A stretch of DNA of 50,784 nucleotides from Mycobacterium sp. (GCA_031292665.1 JARLGR010000183.1:1-50784); one strand, 5' to 3'. Shown: positions 9,933 to 19,334, counted from the stretch's first letter. The notes: generated by a model from the sequence alone, not told the origin. A program made the numbers and translations.

Positions 9933-10916
9933 TCAGACGGGAAGTCGGCGGTTGATCACCAGCGCCAACCCGGCCGCGACGAGAACGGTGATGACGGCCA
10001 GCCGCAGCCACCCGGAACTTCCCGGGCCGGCCACTATGCGGTAACCGATCTCGTTCTCGATGGCGTTGTAGTCCTTCTCGAGCTCTTTGAGGTTGGTGGC
10101 GGCGTAGGATTGGCCGCCCGACAGCTTGGCGATGGTCTTCATCTGGTCGGTGGAAACGGGGACCGCAACCCGCTGTCCGTCCATCTCGATCTCGCCGTTC
10201 TGGGTTCCGAACGAGATCGTCGAGATGGGCACTCCCTGGTCCTTGGCGAGTCGCGCCGCGGTGTAGGCACCGTCGTGCGGATCGTTGGGATCCGACGGCT
10301 TGTTCTCGCCGCCGTCGGAGAGCAGCACGATGCGGGCCGGTGGGGGATTGTCGCCCCCGTTGACGGCTGTGGCTCCTATCGCGTGCAGGGCGGTGAAGAT
10401 GGCCTCGCCGGTCGCGGTGCTGTCGGCGAAGTCCAGCTTCTTGAGCGCGTCCAGGGTCGCCTGGTGCTGCGGCGTGGGCGGCACCAGCAGGTAGGGCGTT
10501 CCCGCGAAACCGACGAGCCCGAGGTTGATGCCCGGTGTCAGCTGGCTGGCGAACTGGCCGGCCGCCTGCTCGGCCGCCTTGAGCCGATTGGGCTCGACGT
10601 CGGTGGCCCGCATGGACTGCGACATGTCGATCACCAGCATGATCACCGCGCGGTTGCGCGGGATGCGCATGTCATGGGTGGGTGTGGCCAGCGCGATGGT
10701 CAGCAGGGCCAGGCCGAGCATGGAGACGGCGATGGGCAGGTGCCGCCACAGTGATTGCGGCACCTGGGCCTCGGTGAATCGGCGCAGCCGGCGCCGTCGC
10801 CGGAGCTGGACGATTACATAGAGGCCCACCAGCGCGAGCGGGACCAGCAGGAACAGCAACATGCCCGGGCGCTGAAACCCGTACAGCGGCAACGGGCCGA
10901 TGCCGGGAAGCGACAC
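9933..10916 (-). CDS. Membrane-anchored von Willebrand factor A protein (Rv1481-like), copy 2
   Basis: About 327 residues from GTG 10916, chosen because AAGGTGAG lies seven bases upstream and the start MSLPGIGPLPLYGFQ then aligns with the neighbour's [18 protein letters not shown] 10925 is possible. Membrane segments flank a VWA domain with an intact metal site (DMSQSM, TATGEAIF, LSDGGEN), and the tail is again INRRLP. It is clearly a paralogue of 8921-9928 but diverged, so the two were not made by recent duplication. Convergent overlap-free ends, four bases apart, leave no room for a terminator. Confidence 0.87.
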   Translation of the reverse strand: MSLPGIGPLPLYGFQRPGMLLFLLVPLALVGLYVIVQLRRRRRLRRFTEAQVPQSLWRHLPIAVSMLGLALLTIALATPTHDMRIPRNRAVIMLVIDMSQSMRATDVEPNRLKAAEQAAGQFASQLTPGINLGLVGFAGTPYLLVPPTPQHQATLDALKKLDFADSTATGEAIFTALHAIGATAVNGGDNPPPARIVLLSDGGENKPSDPNDPHDGAYTAARLAKDQGVPISTISFGTQNGEIEMDGQRVAVPVSTDQMKTIAKLSGGQSYAATNLKELEKDYNAIENEIGYRIVAGPGSSGWLRLAVITVLVAAGLALVINRRLPV

Positions 10917-11019
10917 GTGGCTCACCTTCCCGTTCTAGGCCCGTCTGGCCGCGCGTTGACCGACGGCGGATGCTGCCGCCAGTAAAGAGCAGACTCGATG
11001 GCCCGTCAAACGCGCTTCG

Positions 11020-12351
11020 CTATTCGCGCCGCAGCCGCCCGTCGATGAACTGCTCCAGCTTCTCCCATTCACGCACCGCCGCGGCATACGGGGGGGCGGG
11101 CTTGCCGACCGAGCCCGGCTCCAACGCGTAGGCGATCAGCTTGCCCAGGGGCCGGCTGGTCTCGAGCGCCTTGTCGACCGTGCTCTCCTCTGAGTAGTCG
11201 CCGATGTCGTGGAGCAGCTCCACGGCCAGGTCCAGCTGGTCGCGATCCACCGCGTCCGGCCCGTCGGCGAAGTCATCGGCCAGCCCGCTGAGCACGTAGA
11301 TGTTGTCGTCGGTGACCCCGACCGTCAGTGAACCGTCGGTGGCGGCGGTGCGGATGTCGTCGTAGGTGCTCATATCGGCCAGGTCGTGGTCGTGCTCGTC
11401 GGCGAGGTAACGGGCCAGCGCGCGCTCGGAGCCGAACACGCTGATCCGTCCGTTGCGGCCCAGGAAGATCGGGCGATCGTCCAGGTAGCAGCGCAGCGTG
11501 TAGAACGTGCCGGAACTGGTCATGATCCGAATCGGGTCGATGCCCACCTTGAGCCAGAAGTCCTCGTCGCCACCCAGCACCACGGCGTCCCCGGCCGCGC
11601 GGGGTTCCCCGTCCTCGCCTGAGTCCTGGTCGACCGCAGCTTCGGCTTCGTCGGAGTCCTCGGCTTCCTCGTCGTCCGACTCGCCCGGGGTCTCCTCTGT
11701 GGCCTCTTCGGTTTCCGGCTCGTCTGCTGCGTCTTCTGTGGCTTCTTCCTCGCGCTCCTCGGCGAGCTCGTCGGCGGCCTCGGCCGACAGCTTGTCGTCG
11801 ACCTCGGGGGTACTGACGATGTCGTCTATCGCGGTGAGGACGTCGTCCCAGCTGCGGGCGATGATCTCGGCGATCGCGTTCCAGCGTTTCTGCCCCGCTT
11901 TACCGGTGAAGTGGTCGATTCCACCGGACACGGTGCCCAGGCTGGGGTTGCCGTTGAAGAACTTCGACACGGCGGGCAGCTCGCACACCGATCCGATGGA
12001 CGACACGATCGCCAGCACCCCCGCCAGCGCGGCCACCGACTCCTCGGTCGGCTTCTCCGACACCAGCTCTTCGACAACCACCAGATCGACCTGTTTGTCT
12101 TCGCCGGGCTCGAACTTGTGCGCGTGCGCCGCGGTGATGTCCGTCCATGCCGGGTGGTCGACCAGATCGTTGTCGGTGTCGGAACGCACGAAGGCCACCA
12201 GGTCGGCAACGGTCTCGAAGGCGTACAGGTCCTCGTCCTTGCCCAGGAACGCCTCCCACTCGTCGCCGGCGTCGCGCCAGCGGGGCGCCCAGATGGTGTA
12301 GCGCTCACCGGCGGACAGGCTCAGGCGGATGGGCACGAGGTCAGCAGCCAT
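11020..12351 (-). CDS. Conserved mycobacterial acidic protein (Rv3311-like)
   Basis: 443 residues, beginning MAADLVPIRLSLSAGERYTI. No enzyme motif is recognised. A strongly acidic, low-complexity stretch lies at about residues 205-255, rich in Glu, Asp, Ala and Thr (EEREEEATEDAADEPETEEA), separating an N-terminal domain from a C-terminal one. The two halves share similar phrases (ERYTIWAPRWRDAGDEWEAF; LGRNGRISVFGSERALARYL), suggesting that both may contain a repeated primary-structure unit. It has no signal peptide. The position just beyond sapM matches Rv3311 in M. tuberculosis (recalled length 420). Function unknown. Confidence 0.85.
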   Translation of the reverse strand: MAADLVPIRLSLSAGERYTIWAPRWRDAGDEWEAFLGKDEDLYAFETVADLVAFVRSDTDNDLVDHPAWTDITAAHAHKFEPGEDKQVDLVVVEELVSEKPTEESVAALAGVLAIVSSIGSVCELPAVSKFFNGNPSLGTVSGGIDHFTGKAGQKRWNAIAEIIARSWDDVLTAIDDIVSTPEVDDKLSAEAADELAEEREEEATEDAADEPETEEATEETPGESDDEEAEDSDEAEAAVDQDSGEDGEPRAAGDAVVLGGDEDFWLKVGIDPIRIMTSSGTFYTLRCYLDDRPIFLGRNGRISVFGSERALARYLADEHDHDLADMSTYDDIRTAATDGSLTVGVTDDNIYVLSGLADDFADGPDAVDRDQLDLAVELLHDIGDYSEESTVDKALETSRPLGKLIAYALEPGSVGKPAPPYAAAVREWEKLEQFIDGRLRRE

Positions 12352-12393
12352 GCGGCACAGAATAGCGACGGCCGGCGTGGCAGCCCATCGGGC

Positions 12394-13272
12394 CTAGCCC
12401 CAGATGTCGGTGATGGCCGGGGCGTTGACCGCATAACCCGTCTTGGGCAGGCCGTACATCTGCTCCAACGTGGACAGCACGTTGTAGTGGCTGATCTGTT
12501 CGTTGTAGGTGCCGGGCCGCACGTGCGCGCCGTAGAACACGGTCGGGATCTGGTTGTGGCTGCCGTTATCGTCCTCGTCCCACGTCACGATCAGCAGGCT
12601 GTTGTTGGCCACCGCCCAGTTGGCGTACCCGGACAGCTCGCGGTTCAGCCACGCGTCGCCCTGGGCGACCGAGCCGTCGTGCATGTCGTCGTCGTTGTCG
12701 GGAATGACGAACGACACCGTCGGCAGGGCGGCATAGTTTCCCGTCGGGAATGCGGAGAACGGCAACGAGTTCGCCGGCGGCACGTTGCTGAAGTTGGCCC
12801 AGGGCACGTGCTTGCGCGCGTACTTGCCCGCACTGCACACCGTCGAGCCGACGGCGGGCAGTCCCTCGGCGAATCCGACGAACGTGTAGCCGGCCGCCAG
12901 CAATTCGGACGCCAGATTGGGCGCGGCGCCGGCGTCGACCGGGCAGCTGTCCTTGGTCACCCCGAAAGTGTTGCCCGCGAAGAGCGCCAGGTAGTTCGGC
13001 TCGCTGGGATGCGTTTCGGCGAACGACTGGGCCATCATCGCGCCATTGGCCGCCAGCGCGTTGATGAAGGGCGCCGACTTGTTGCCGATGATGTTGTTTT
13101 GGGAGCGGTTCTCTTCCACCACGATGACGATGTGCGAGGCCTGCGGAATCGCGGCCGTCGCGAGGCCGACCCCGGGGGCTGCCGGCTGCAGGCCCGCCAC
13201 CGCCGTGATCGCCACCGCGCCGAGCCCGAGGGCTCGATACGCGATCGGCATCAGTCGTCTTGGTCGCCGCAC
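12394..13272 (-). CDS. sapM: Secreted acid phosphatase SapM
   Basis: Exported phosphatase; in M. tuberculosis SapM removes phosphate from phosphatidylinositol 3-phosphate and hinders phagosome maturation. The protein is 292 residues from GTG 13272: a basic start, a hydrophobic signal segment ([18 protein letters not shown]), then the conserved [20 protein letters not shown] metal-binding stretch, [30 protein letters not shown] and LIVTWDEDD, all of the phosphoesterase family. A longer frame reaches 13329, but a TATACT hexamer six bases before GTG 13272 points to a leaderless start there. Divergent from upp. Near-identical motifs to Rv3310 make this identification firm. Confidence 0.93.
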   Translation of the reverse strand: MRRPRRLMPIAYRALGLGAVAITAVAGLQPAAPGVGLATAAIPQASHIVIVVEENRSQNNIIGNKSAPFINALAANGAMMAQSFAETHPSEPNYLALFAGNTFGVTKDSCPVDAGAAPNLASELLAAGYTFVGFAEGLPAVGSTVCSAGKYARKHVPWANFSNVPPANSLPFSAFPTGNYAALPTVSFVIPDNDDDMHDGSVAQGDAWLNRELSGYANWAVANNSLLIVTWDEDDNGSHNQIPTVFYGAHVRPGTYNEQISHYNVLSTLEQMYGLPKTGYAVNAPAITDIWG

Positions 13273-13278
13273 GCGGGG

Positions 13279-13284
13279 AGTATA
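13279..13284 (-). promoter_or_regulatory. -10 element for leaderless sapM
   Basis: On the minus strand this reads TATACT, a perfect TANNNT -10, six bases before the GTG at 13272. That spacing would put transcription start on the first base of the start codon, the arrangement of leaderless mycobacterial mRNAs. It decides the sapM start proposed here. Confidence 0.6.
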
Positions 13285-13363
13285 TGAGTGCGTCGAGGCG
13301 TCCCGCGGGACGCGCGCGCGTGTCAGCACAGCTAGTTCCGATTGTTATATAAGCTCAAACCCC

Positions 13364-13987
13364 GTGGAGGTGCGCGTCGTTGATCACCCGCTGGCGGTCG
13401 CCCGGCTGACGACGATGCGCGACCGCCACACCGGCGACGCGGGCTTCCGGGCCGCGTTGCGCGACCTGACCGCGATGTTGGTCTACGAGGCCACCCGCGA
13501 CGCGGCAACCGAGACGTTTGCGGTTCACACGCCGCTGGGCGAGACGCTCGGAGTGCGCCTGGCCGACCCGCCGCTGCTGGTTCCGGTGCTGCGCGCCGGA
13601 CTCGGCATGGTCGACCAGGCGCTCGCGCTGTTGCCGAAGTCCCGGGTCGGATTCGTGGGTGTGGCCCGCGACGAGGAAACCCACCAGGCCACCGGGTATT
13701 TCGAGTCTCTGCCCGATGACCTGACCGGCGTCCTGGTCATGGTCCTCGACCCGATGCTGGCCACCGGCGGGTCGTTGAAACATACGGTCGGTCTGCTGCA
13801 GCGCCGCGGCGCAACGGAAATCACCGTGCTGTGCGCGGTGGCCGCCCCGGAAGGCGTTGCGGCCCTTGAGAAGACGGCACCGAACGCAAGGCTCTTCACC
13901 GCGGCCGTCGACGACGGGCTCAACAAGGCCGCCTACATCGTGCCGGGTCTCGGCGACGCGGGCGACCGCCAATTCGGGCCGCGCTAG
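13364..13987 (+). CDS. upp: Uracil phosphoribosyltransferase
   Basis: Converts uracil and PRPP to UMP, recovering the base released by pyrimidine phosphorylases. From GTG 13364 it is 207 residues, the same as the remembered M. tuberculosis protein. The PRPP loop is [11 protein letters not shown], uracil-site residues are in the C-terminal [16 protein letters not shown], and [11 protein letters not shown] is the flexible-loop region. Longer upstream frames run into the sapM promoter and are not used. An AT-rich TTATAT lies about 20 bases upstream as a possible -10. The stop directly abuts the pmmB stop on the other strand, with no spacer. Confidence 0.94.
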   Translation: MEVRVVDHPLAVARLTTMRDRHTGDAGFRAALRDLTAMLVYEATRDAATETFAVHTPLGETLGVRLADPPLLVPVLRAGLGMVDQALALLPKSRVGFVGVARDEETHQATGYFESLPDDLTGVLVMVLDPMLATGGSLKHTVGLLQRRGATEITVLCAVAAPEGVAALEKTAPNARLFTAAVDDGLNKAAYIVPGLGDAGDRQFGPR

Positions 13988-15565
13988 CTACCAACCCTTG
14001 ACCGCCGAGACCAGCTCGTCGCGCAGCGCGCCGGCCCGGTCGCGGGCGGAGCGCAGATCACCGGTCACCGCGCAGCGAACTTCCAGGTAGCACTTCAACT
14101 TTGGCTCGGTCCCCGACGGACGCACCACCACCCGCGCCGACGCTTCGTCGTCACCGCCGGTGAGGATCAGCGCGTCGCCGATATCGGTGACGTTTGCGGT
14201 GAACGCGCCCAGTTGCCTGGGCGGGGACTCCCGCAGCCGGCGCATCAGTTCGGCGGCCTCGCCGGCGTCGGCGACCCGACGCGACACCGCCGCGACGTCG
14301 TGCACGCCGTACCGTCGGGCCAGTTCGTCGAGAGCGTCGGGCACGGAACGGCCCCGACCGTTCAGCGTGGCCACCAGATCGCACACCAGGACCGCGGCGC
14401 TGATGCCGTCCTTGTCGCGCACGGCGTCCGGGTCGACGCAGTGCCCGATTGCTTCCTCGTAGGCGTACACCAGGGTGCCGCCGGGGACCTTCGAGTCGGC
14501 GCGCGCCAGCCACTTGAAGCCGGTGAGGGTCTCGACGTGGGTTGCGCCGTAGTGCCCGGCGATCGCCGCCAGCATCCGCGACGACACCACGGTGCTGGCC
14601 ACCACGGTGCTCGCACCGGGGGACCCGTGCGACAGGATGTAATCGCCCAGGAGCCAACCGGTTTCGTCGCCAGAGAGCATCCGCCAACCCGATGCGGTGG
14701 GTATGCCGACCGCGCACCGGTCGGCGTCGGGGTCCAGCGCGATGGCGACGTCGGCCCCGACGTCGGCGGCCAGGGCGAGCAGCGCGTCCGTCGCGCCGGG
14801 CTCCTCTGGGTTCGGGAAGGCGACGGTGGGGAAGTCGGGGTCGGGCGCGAACTGTGCGCCGACGGTGTGCACGTCGTGAAATCCGGCGCGCCGCAGCGTC
14901 TGGACCGCCACCGCGCCGCCCGCCCCGTGCAGCGGCGTCAGGGCCACCCGCACCGATCCGCCTGCCCGGCGCACCCCGGCGGCGCGCCCGATGTAACGCT
15001 CGAGAAGGTCGGTCTCGGTGGGTGCGACGGGATGGCGAGCGATCTGGTCGGCCGGGGGAGCGTCGGCCATCGCGGCTTCGATCTGCCGGTCGGTGGGGGA
15101 GACGATCTGGATCCCGCCGTCGAAGTACACCTTGTAGCCGTTGTCGGCCGGCGGATTGTGTGAGGCCGTGATCTGGATGCCGGCGGCGGCCCCGGTGTGG
15201 CGCACCGCGAATGCGACCACCGGTGTGGGCACCGGGACGGGCAGCAGCAGTACGGAAAATCCTTGGGCCGCAAGCACTTCGGCTGTCACGGTGGCGAAGG
15301 ACGCCGAACCGTGCCGGGCGTCGCCCCCTACCACCACCAGAGCACCGGCGGGATTGCCGAGCACCTGCGCTACCGCCCAGGTGGCGCGCACCACGACGGC
15401 GACGTTCATGGCGTCGGGTCCGCCGCGCACCGGCCCGCGCAGGCCCGCGGTGCCGAAGGCGAGTGGGTGGGCGAATCGCGCGGCAAGTTCTTGCGCGTCA
15501 CACGCGGCGAGCTCGGCGGCCGTCGCGGGGTCGGGGTCGTGCGCGATCCACTCCTCGGGCGTCAT
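13988..15565 (-). CDS. pmmB: Phosphomannomutase/phosphopentomutase-type enzyme
   Basis: Alpha-D-phosphohexomutase superfamily, 525 residues from ATG 15565 (MTPEEWIAHDPDP). Phosphoserine loop ITASHNPPADNGYK, metal loop ALDPDADRCAVG, sugar-binding VYAYEEAIGH and phosphate-binding RPSGTEPKLKCY are all intact. A start at 15601 would overlap deoD by 20 bases and adds residues not expected in the family, so 15565 is preferred. Beside deoD and near deoA, it could act on ribose and deoxyribose 1-phosphates as well as hexose phosphates; the annotation as mannomutase is by homology only. Confidence 0.92.
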   Translation of the reverse strand: MTPEEWIAHDPDPATAAELAACDAQELAARFAHPLAFGTAGLRGPVRGGPDAMNVAVVVRATWAVAQVLGNPAGALVVVGGDARHGSASFATVTAEVLAAQGFSVLLLPVPVPTPVVAFAVRHTGAAAGIQITASHNPPADNGYKVYFDGGIQIVSPTDRQIEAAMADAPPADQIARHPVAPTETDLLERYIGRAAGVRRAGGSVRVALTPLHGAGGAVAVQTLRRAGFHDVHTVGAQFAPDPDFPTVAFPNPEEPGATDALLALAADVGADVAIALDPDADRCAVGIPTASGWRMLSGDETGWLLGDYILSHGSPGASTVVASTVVSSRMLAAIAGHYGATHVETLTGFKWLARADSKVPGGTLVYAYEEAIGHCVDPDAVRDKDGISAAVLVCDLVATLNGRGRSVPDALDELARRYGVHDVAAVSRRVADAGEAAELMRRLRESPPRQLGAFTANVTDIGDALILTGGDDEASARVVVRPSGTEPKLKCYLEVRCAVTGDLRSARDRAGALRDELVSAVKGW

Positions 15566-15581
15566 GTGAGTCAGAGCCGGG

Positions 15582-16388
15582 CTATACGCGCTCGATGACA
15601 TCGGCCAGCAGTGCTCCCAACTTGGTTGCCGACGCGGCCCCGGCGGCCAGCACCTCGGCGTGGCTCAGCGGTTCGCCGGTGATGCCTGCGGCCAGGTTGG
15701 TCACCAGCGACACGCCCAGCACCTCGGCGCCGGCCGCCCTGGCCGCGATCGTCTCGTGCACCGTCGACATGCCCACCAGGTCGGCGCCCAGCATCTGCAG
15801 CATCCGGACTTCCGCGGGCGTCTCGTAGTGCGGTCCGGGCAGGCCGGCGTAGATGCCTTCGCTCAGCTCCGGGTCGGCCTGGCGGGCGAGCTTGCGCAGC
15901 CGCGACGCGTAGGCGTCCGTCAGGTCGACGAACTGCGGGCCGACCAACGGCGACCGCGCGGTCAGGTTGAGGTGGTCGCTGATCAGCACGGGCTGGCCGA
16001 CCGTCAGGTCCGGTCGCAGCCCACCGGCCGCGTTGGTGAGCACCACGACGCGGACACCGGCTGCACACGCCGCCCGGACCGGGTGCACGACGTGGCACAG
16101 ATCATGCCCCTCGTAGGCGTGCACACGGCCGACCATCACCAGGACGCGGTGCTCACCGATGCGCGTCGACAACACTTCGCCGGTGTGCCCGACGGCGGTT
16201 GGCGGCGCGAACCCGGGCACTTCCGCCTGCGGGAGCACGGAGGTCGGGGAGCCGAGCGCCGCGACCGCCGGCGACCACCCCGACCCGAGGACGACCGCGA
16301 CGTCGTGCTCGTCGACGCCGGTGCGTTCGGCGATGACCTCCGCCGCCCGCCGCGCGAGGTTGCCGGGGTCGGGCGCACGGTCGCTCAC
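15582..16388 (-). CDS. deoD: Purine nucleoside phosphorylase
   Basis: Phosphorolyses inosine and guanosine (and deoxy forms) to the base and pentose 1-phosphate. It has 268 residues of the trimeric mammalian-like PNP class. Visible features are [11 protein letters not shown] (phosphate loop), [27 protein letters not shown], the purine-site [15 protein letters not shown] and [10 protein letters not shown]. It is 16 bases before pmmB, so the pair likely form an operon that takes a nucleoside to base plus a sugar phosphate for isomerisation. It receives inosine from Add. Confidence 0.95.
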   Translation of the reverse strand: MSDRAPDPGNLARRAAEVIAERTGVDEHDVAVVLGSGWSPAVAALGSPTSVLPQAEVPGFAPPTAVGHTGEVLSTRIGEHRVLVMVGRVHAYEGHDLCHVVHPVRAACAAGVRVVVLTNAAGGLRPDLTVGQPVLISDHLNLTARSPLVGPQFVDLTDAYASRLRKLARQADPELSEGIYAGLPGPHYETPAEVRMLQMLGADLVGMSTVHETIAARAAGAEVLGVSLVTNLAAGITGEPLSHAEVLAAGAASATKLGALLADVIERV

Positions 16389-16497
16389 ACTGCGCGAGCC
16401 TAGCCCGGCGACGACGGGCGCCGTGTCGGGGGAACCGCCCAGCCGCGAATCGGCGAGGGGGACGGCGCGAGCAAGAAGCCCCCGCGTCCGGTGAATG

Positions 16498-16809
16498 CTA
16501 TTTCCCCTCCGATAATCGGGCCGCGACCTCGTCGATGTAGTACCGGTGATGGGTTTCGCTGCGTTCGAGCGCCGAGCGGCAATTCAACGCGTCATCCTGC
16601 GTCATGAACGGTCCCGCGACGACGGAACACTCGTCGTCCCAAAAGAAGCCATCGAGCACGTACCACCCGGGCAGCAGGCCAGCGGTGTGCTGCTCAATCA
16701 TTGCCACCCGGTGCTTTTTCGAGTGCTTGTCGTGGTTGTTTCTTGCCGCCACTTTGCTCTCCAGCGACGGATGTCGCGTTACGTCAGGCATCGCCTGCGA
16801 TGCAAACAT
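16498..16809 (-). CDS. Small hypothetical protein
   Basis: A 103-residue protein, or about 68 residues if translation begins at the internal MIEQHTAG. The core, [20 protein letters not shown] followed by [20 protein letters not shown], is rich in aromatic and acidic residues and ends [14 protein letters not shown]. It has no signal peptide or membrane segment and I recognise no family. The N-terminal portion is basic and histidine-lysine rich. The DNA is less GC-rich than its neighbours, and the gene lies alone between deoD and amiB1, so it may be acquired. Confidence 0.55.
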   Translation of the reverse strand: MFASQAMPDVTRHPSLESKVAARNNHDKHSKKHRVAMIEQHTAGLLPGWYVLDGFFWDDECSVVAGPFMTQDDALNCRSALERSETHHRYYIDEVAARLSEGK

Positions 16810-16919
16810 ATTGTCACGTGAATCTCAAGAGTACATACTTATCGTTGGAATAAAGACCTATGAACATACCGCTGGAGTCGCGGCTAATCGCTGGGTCTCG
16901 TGGGTGAGATACTGCGAGG

Positions 16920-18110
16920 GTGCCCACAGCCCCGTTAGACAGCGTCGAAGATGTGGTGCGGCGACGTGGTGCCGATCTTGTCGAGTTATCCCATGCCATC
17001 CATGCCGAGCCGGAGCTGGCATTCAATGAGCACCGCAGCTGCGCCAAAGCGCAGGCGCTCGTCGCCGAACGCGGTTTTGAGGTCACCGCGGGTGCCGGTG
17101 GTCTGGACACCGCGTTCCGCGCCGACTTCGGTGGCGGACCGCTCGTCATCGGGATTTGCGCCGAGTACGACGCGCTGCCCGAGATCGGGCACGCGTGCGG
17201 ACACAACATCATTGCGGCGTCGGCGGTGGGCGCCGCGCTGGCGTTGGCCGAGGTGGCGGACGACCTGGGCCTTCGGGTGGCGCTGCTGGGCACGCCCGCC
17301 GAAGAGGCCGGTGGCGGCAAAGAGCTGATGTTGCGGGCCGGGGTTTTCGACGATGTCGCGGCGGCGGTGATGATCCATCCCGGGCCGGCCGACATCGCCG
17401 CGGCCCGCTCGCTGGCGCTGTCCGAAGCGGTCGTCCACTACCGCGGCAAGGAATCGCACGCGGCGGTCGCACCGTATTCGGGGGTCAACGCCGCCGACGC
17501 GGTGACCGTCGCGCAGGTGGCCATCGGGGTGCTGCGGCAGCAATTCGCGCCGGGCCAGCTGGCGCACGGGATCGTCACCGACGGCGGGCAGGCGGTCAAC
17601 GTCATCCCGGGGCGCGCGAGCCTGCAGTATGCGATGCGGGCGTTCGAGTCGGATTCGCTGCGAGAGCTGGAGGGCAGGATATTCGCGTGCTTTGCCGCGG
17701 GCGCGTTGGCCACCGGCTGCGATTACGAGGTCGACCAGCCCGCCCCGCCCTATGCGGAGCTCAATCCCGACCCGTGGCTGGCCGACGTCTTTCGCGAGGA
17801 GATGCGCCGCCTCGGGCGGGAGCCGGTGGCACGCGAGTTCGAGGCGGGGCTTCCCATGGGCAGCACCGATATGGGCAACGTGACGCAGGTGCTGCCGGGC
17901 ATTCACCCGGTGGTCGGGGTCGACGCCGGCGGCGCCACGGTTCACCAGCGCGCCTTCGCCGCGGCCGCCGCCGGTCCCAGCGCCGACCGCGCCGTGGTGG
18001 AGGGCGCGATCATGCTGGCCCGCACGGTGGTCCACCTGGCACAGACCTCCGCACAGCGTGACCGAGTCATGGCCGCGCACGACCTCAGAAGCAGCGGGGC
18101 ACACGCATGA
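16920..18110 (+). CDS. amiB1: M20-family amidohydrolase
   Basis: Zinc-dependent peptidase/amidohydrolase of the M20D (HipO/AbgA-like) type, 396 residues. Metal ligands appear in IGHACGHNI, TPAEEAGGG and MIHPGPAD, and the late histidine in GGATVHQR. The dimerisation (lid) domain lies at roughly residues 180-290. It starts at GTG 16920 and overlaps amiA1 by four bases (ATGA). The pairing with a second M20 enzyme suggests consecutive steps on N-acyl or N-aminobenzoyl-type substrates, but the true substrate is not known. Confidence 0.92.
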   Translation: MPTAPLDSVEDVVRRRGADLVELSHAIHAEPELAFNEHRSCAKAQALVAERGFEVTAGAGGLDTAFRADFGGGPLVIGICAEYDALPEIGHACGHNIIAASAVGAALALAEVADDLGLRVALLGTPAEEAGGGKELMLRAGVFDDVAAAVMIHPGPADIAAARSLALSEAVVHYRGKESHAAVAPYSGVNAADAVTVAQVAIGVLRQQFAPGQLAHGIVTDGGQAVNVIPGRASLQYAMRAFESDSLRELEGRIFACFAAGALATGCDYEVDQPAPPYAELNPDPWLADVFREEMRRLGREPVAREFEAGLPMGSTDMGNVTQVLPGIHPVVGVDAGGATVHQRAFAAAAAGPSADRAVVEGAIMLARTVVHLAQTSAQRDRVMAAHDLRSSGAHA

Positions 18111-19279
18111 GCCTCGCCGAGACCGCCGAATCGTGGTTGGCCGCGCGCGCCGACGACCTGGTCGAGTGGCGCCGGCACATGCACCGCTATCCGGAACTGG
18201 GCCGGCAGGAGTACGCCACCACCCAGTTCGTCGCCGAACGATTGGCGGACGCGGGGCTCAACCCCAAGGCGCTGCCTGGCGGAACCGGGCTGGTCTGTGA
18301 TCTCGGTCCCGAGGGTGAGCCCAGGATCGCGCTGCGGGCCGACATCGACGCGCTGCCCATGGCCGAGCGGACCGGCGCCCCGTACGCGTCGCACATGCCC
18401 AACGTCGCCCACGCCTGCGGGCACGACGCGCACGCCGCGATATTGCTGGGTACCGCGCAGGTGTTGGCGTCAGTGCCGGAACTGCCGGTCGGGGTGCGGT
18501 TGATCTTCCAGGCCGCCGAGGAGCTGATGCCCGGCGGGGCGATCGACGCCATCGCCGCCGGGGCGATCAGCGGGGTGTCGCGGATCTTCGCCCTGCACTG
18601 CGATCCCCATCTTGCGGTCGGCCGGGTCGCGGTGCGGCAGGGCCCCATCACGTCGGCCGCCGACTCGATAGAGATCACGCTGTATTCGCCGGGCGGGCAC
18701 ACCTCGCGTCCGCATTTGACCGCCGACCTGGTCTACGGCCTCGGCACCTTGATCACCGGGCTGCCCGGAGTGCTGTCGCGCCGCATCGACCCGCGCAACG
18801 CCACCGTCTTGGTCTGGGGTGCGGTCAACGCGGGAGTGGCCGCCAACGCCATTCCGCAGAACGGCGTGCTGTCGGGCACCGTCCGCACCGCCAGCCGCCA
18901 GACCTGGGTCGGCCTCGAAGCGATCATCCGCCAGGCCGTGTCCGCGCTGCTGTCGCCGCTGGCGATCGAGCACACGCTGCGCTACCACCGCGGCGTTCCG
19001 CCGGTGGTCAACGAGGAGGTCTCGACGCACATCCTGACCCACGCCATCGAAGCCGTCGGCCCGGAGGTGCTGGCGGATACCCGGCAATCCGGCGGTGGTG
19101 AGGACTTCTCCTGGTACCTGGAGGAGATACCCGGCGCGATGGCGCGACTGGGCGTCTGGTCGGGCGAGGGGCCGCAACTGGACCTGCACCAGCCGACGTT
19201 CGACCTCGACGAGCGGTCCCTGCCGATCGGGGTGCGCCTGATGGTCAACATCATCGAGCAGGCTGCCGCGTTCATCTAG
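18107..19279 (+). CDS. amiA1: M20-family N-acyl-amino acid amidohydrolase
   Basis: Second M20D zinc hydrolase of the pair, 390 residues. N-terminal WRRHMHRYPELGRQEY is the family signature; metal-site motifs are AHACGHDAHAAILLG, QAAEELMPGGA, ALHCDPHLAVG and the C-terminal GGEDFSWY. The lid domain occupies about residues 185-295 (SPGGHTSRPH). Translation is coupled to amiB1. The coding sequence ends four bases before a 52-bp inverted repeat that can fold a short stem and may serve as its terminator. Similarity to amiB1 is low, so the pair is old. Confidence 0.93.
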   Translation: MSLAETAESWLAARADDLVEWRRHMHRYPELGRQEYATTQFVAERLADAGLNPKALPGGTGLVCDLGPEGEPRIALRADIDALPMAERTGAPYASHMPNVAHACGHDAHAAILLGTAQVLASVPELPVGVRLIFQAAEELMPGGAIDAIAAGAISGVSRIFALHCDPHLAVGRVAVRQGPITSAADSIEITLYSPGGHTSRPHLTADLVYGLGTLITGLPGVLSRRIDPRNATVLVWGAVNAGVAANAIPQNGVLSGTVRTASRQTWVGLEAIIRQAVSALLSPLAIEHTLRYHRGVPPVVNEEVSTHILTHAIEAVGPEVLADTRQSGGGEDFSWYLEEIPGAMARLGVWSGEGPQLDLHQPTFDLDERSLPIGVRLMVNIIEQAAAFI

Positions 19280-19282
19280 ACG

Positions 19283-19334
19283 GCGAGCGTGCGTGTTCCC
19301 CCGCAAGCGGGAGGTGCCCCCAGCACGCCGACAC
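19283..19334. repeat. 52-bp inverted repeat, left copy
   Basis: Exact reverse complement, over all 52 bases, of 19721-19772. It contains its own short hairpin CCCGCAAGCGGG and a GGAGGTGCCCCC segment, the look of a mycobacterial extragenic palindromic repeat. It starts four bases after amiA1. Together with the right copy it brackets 386 bp holding a decayed gene. Confidence 0.9.
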
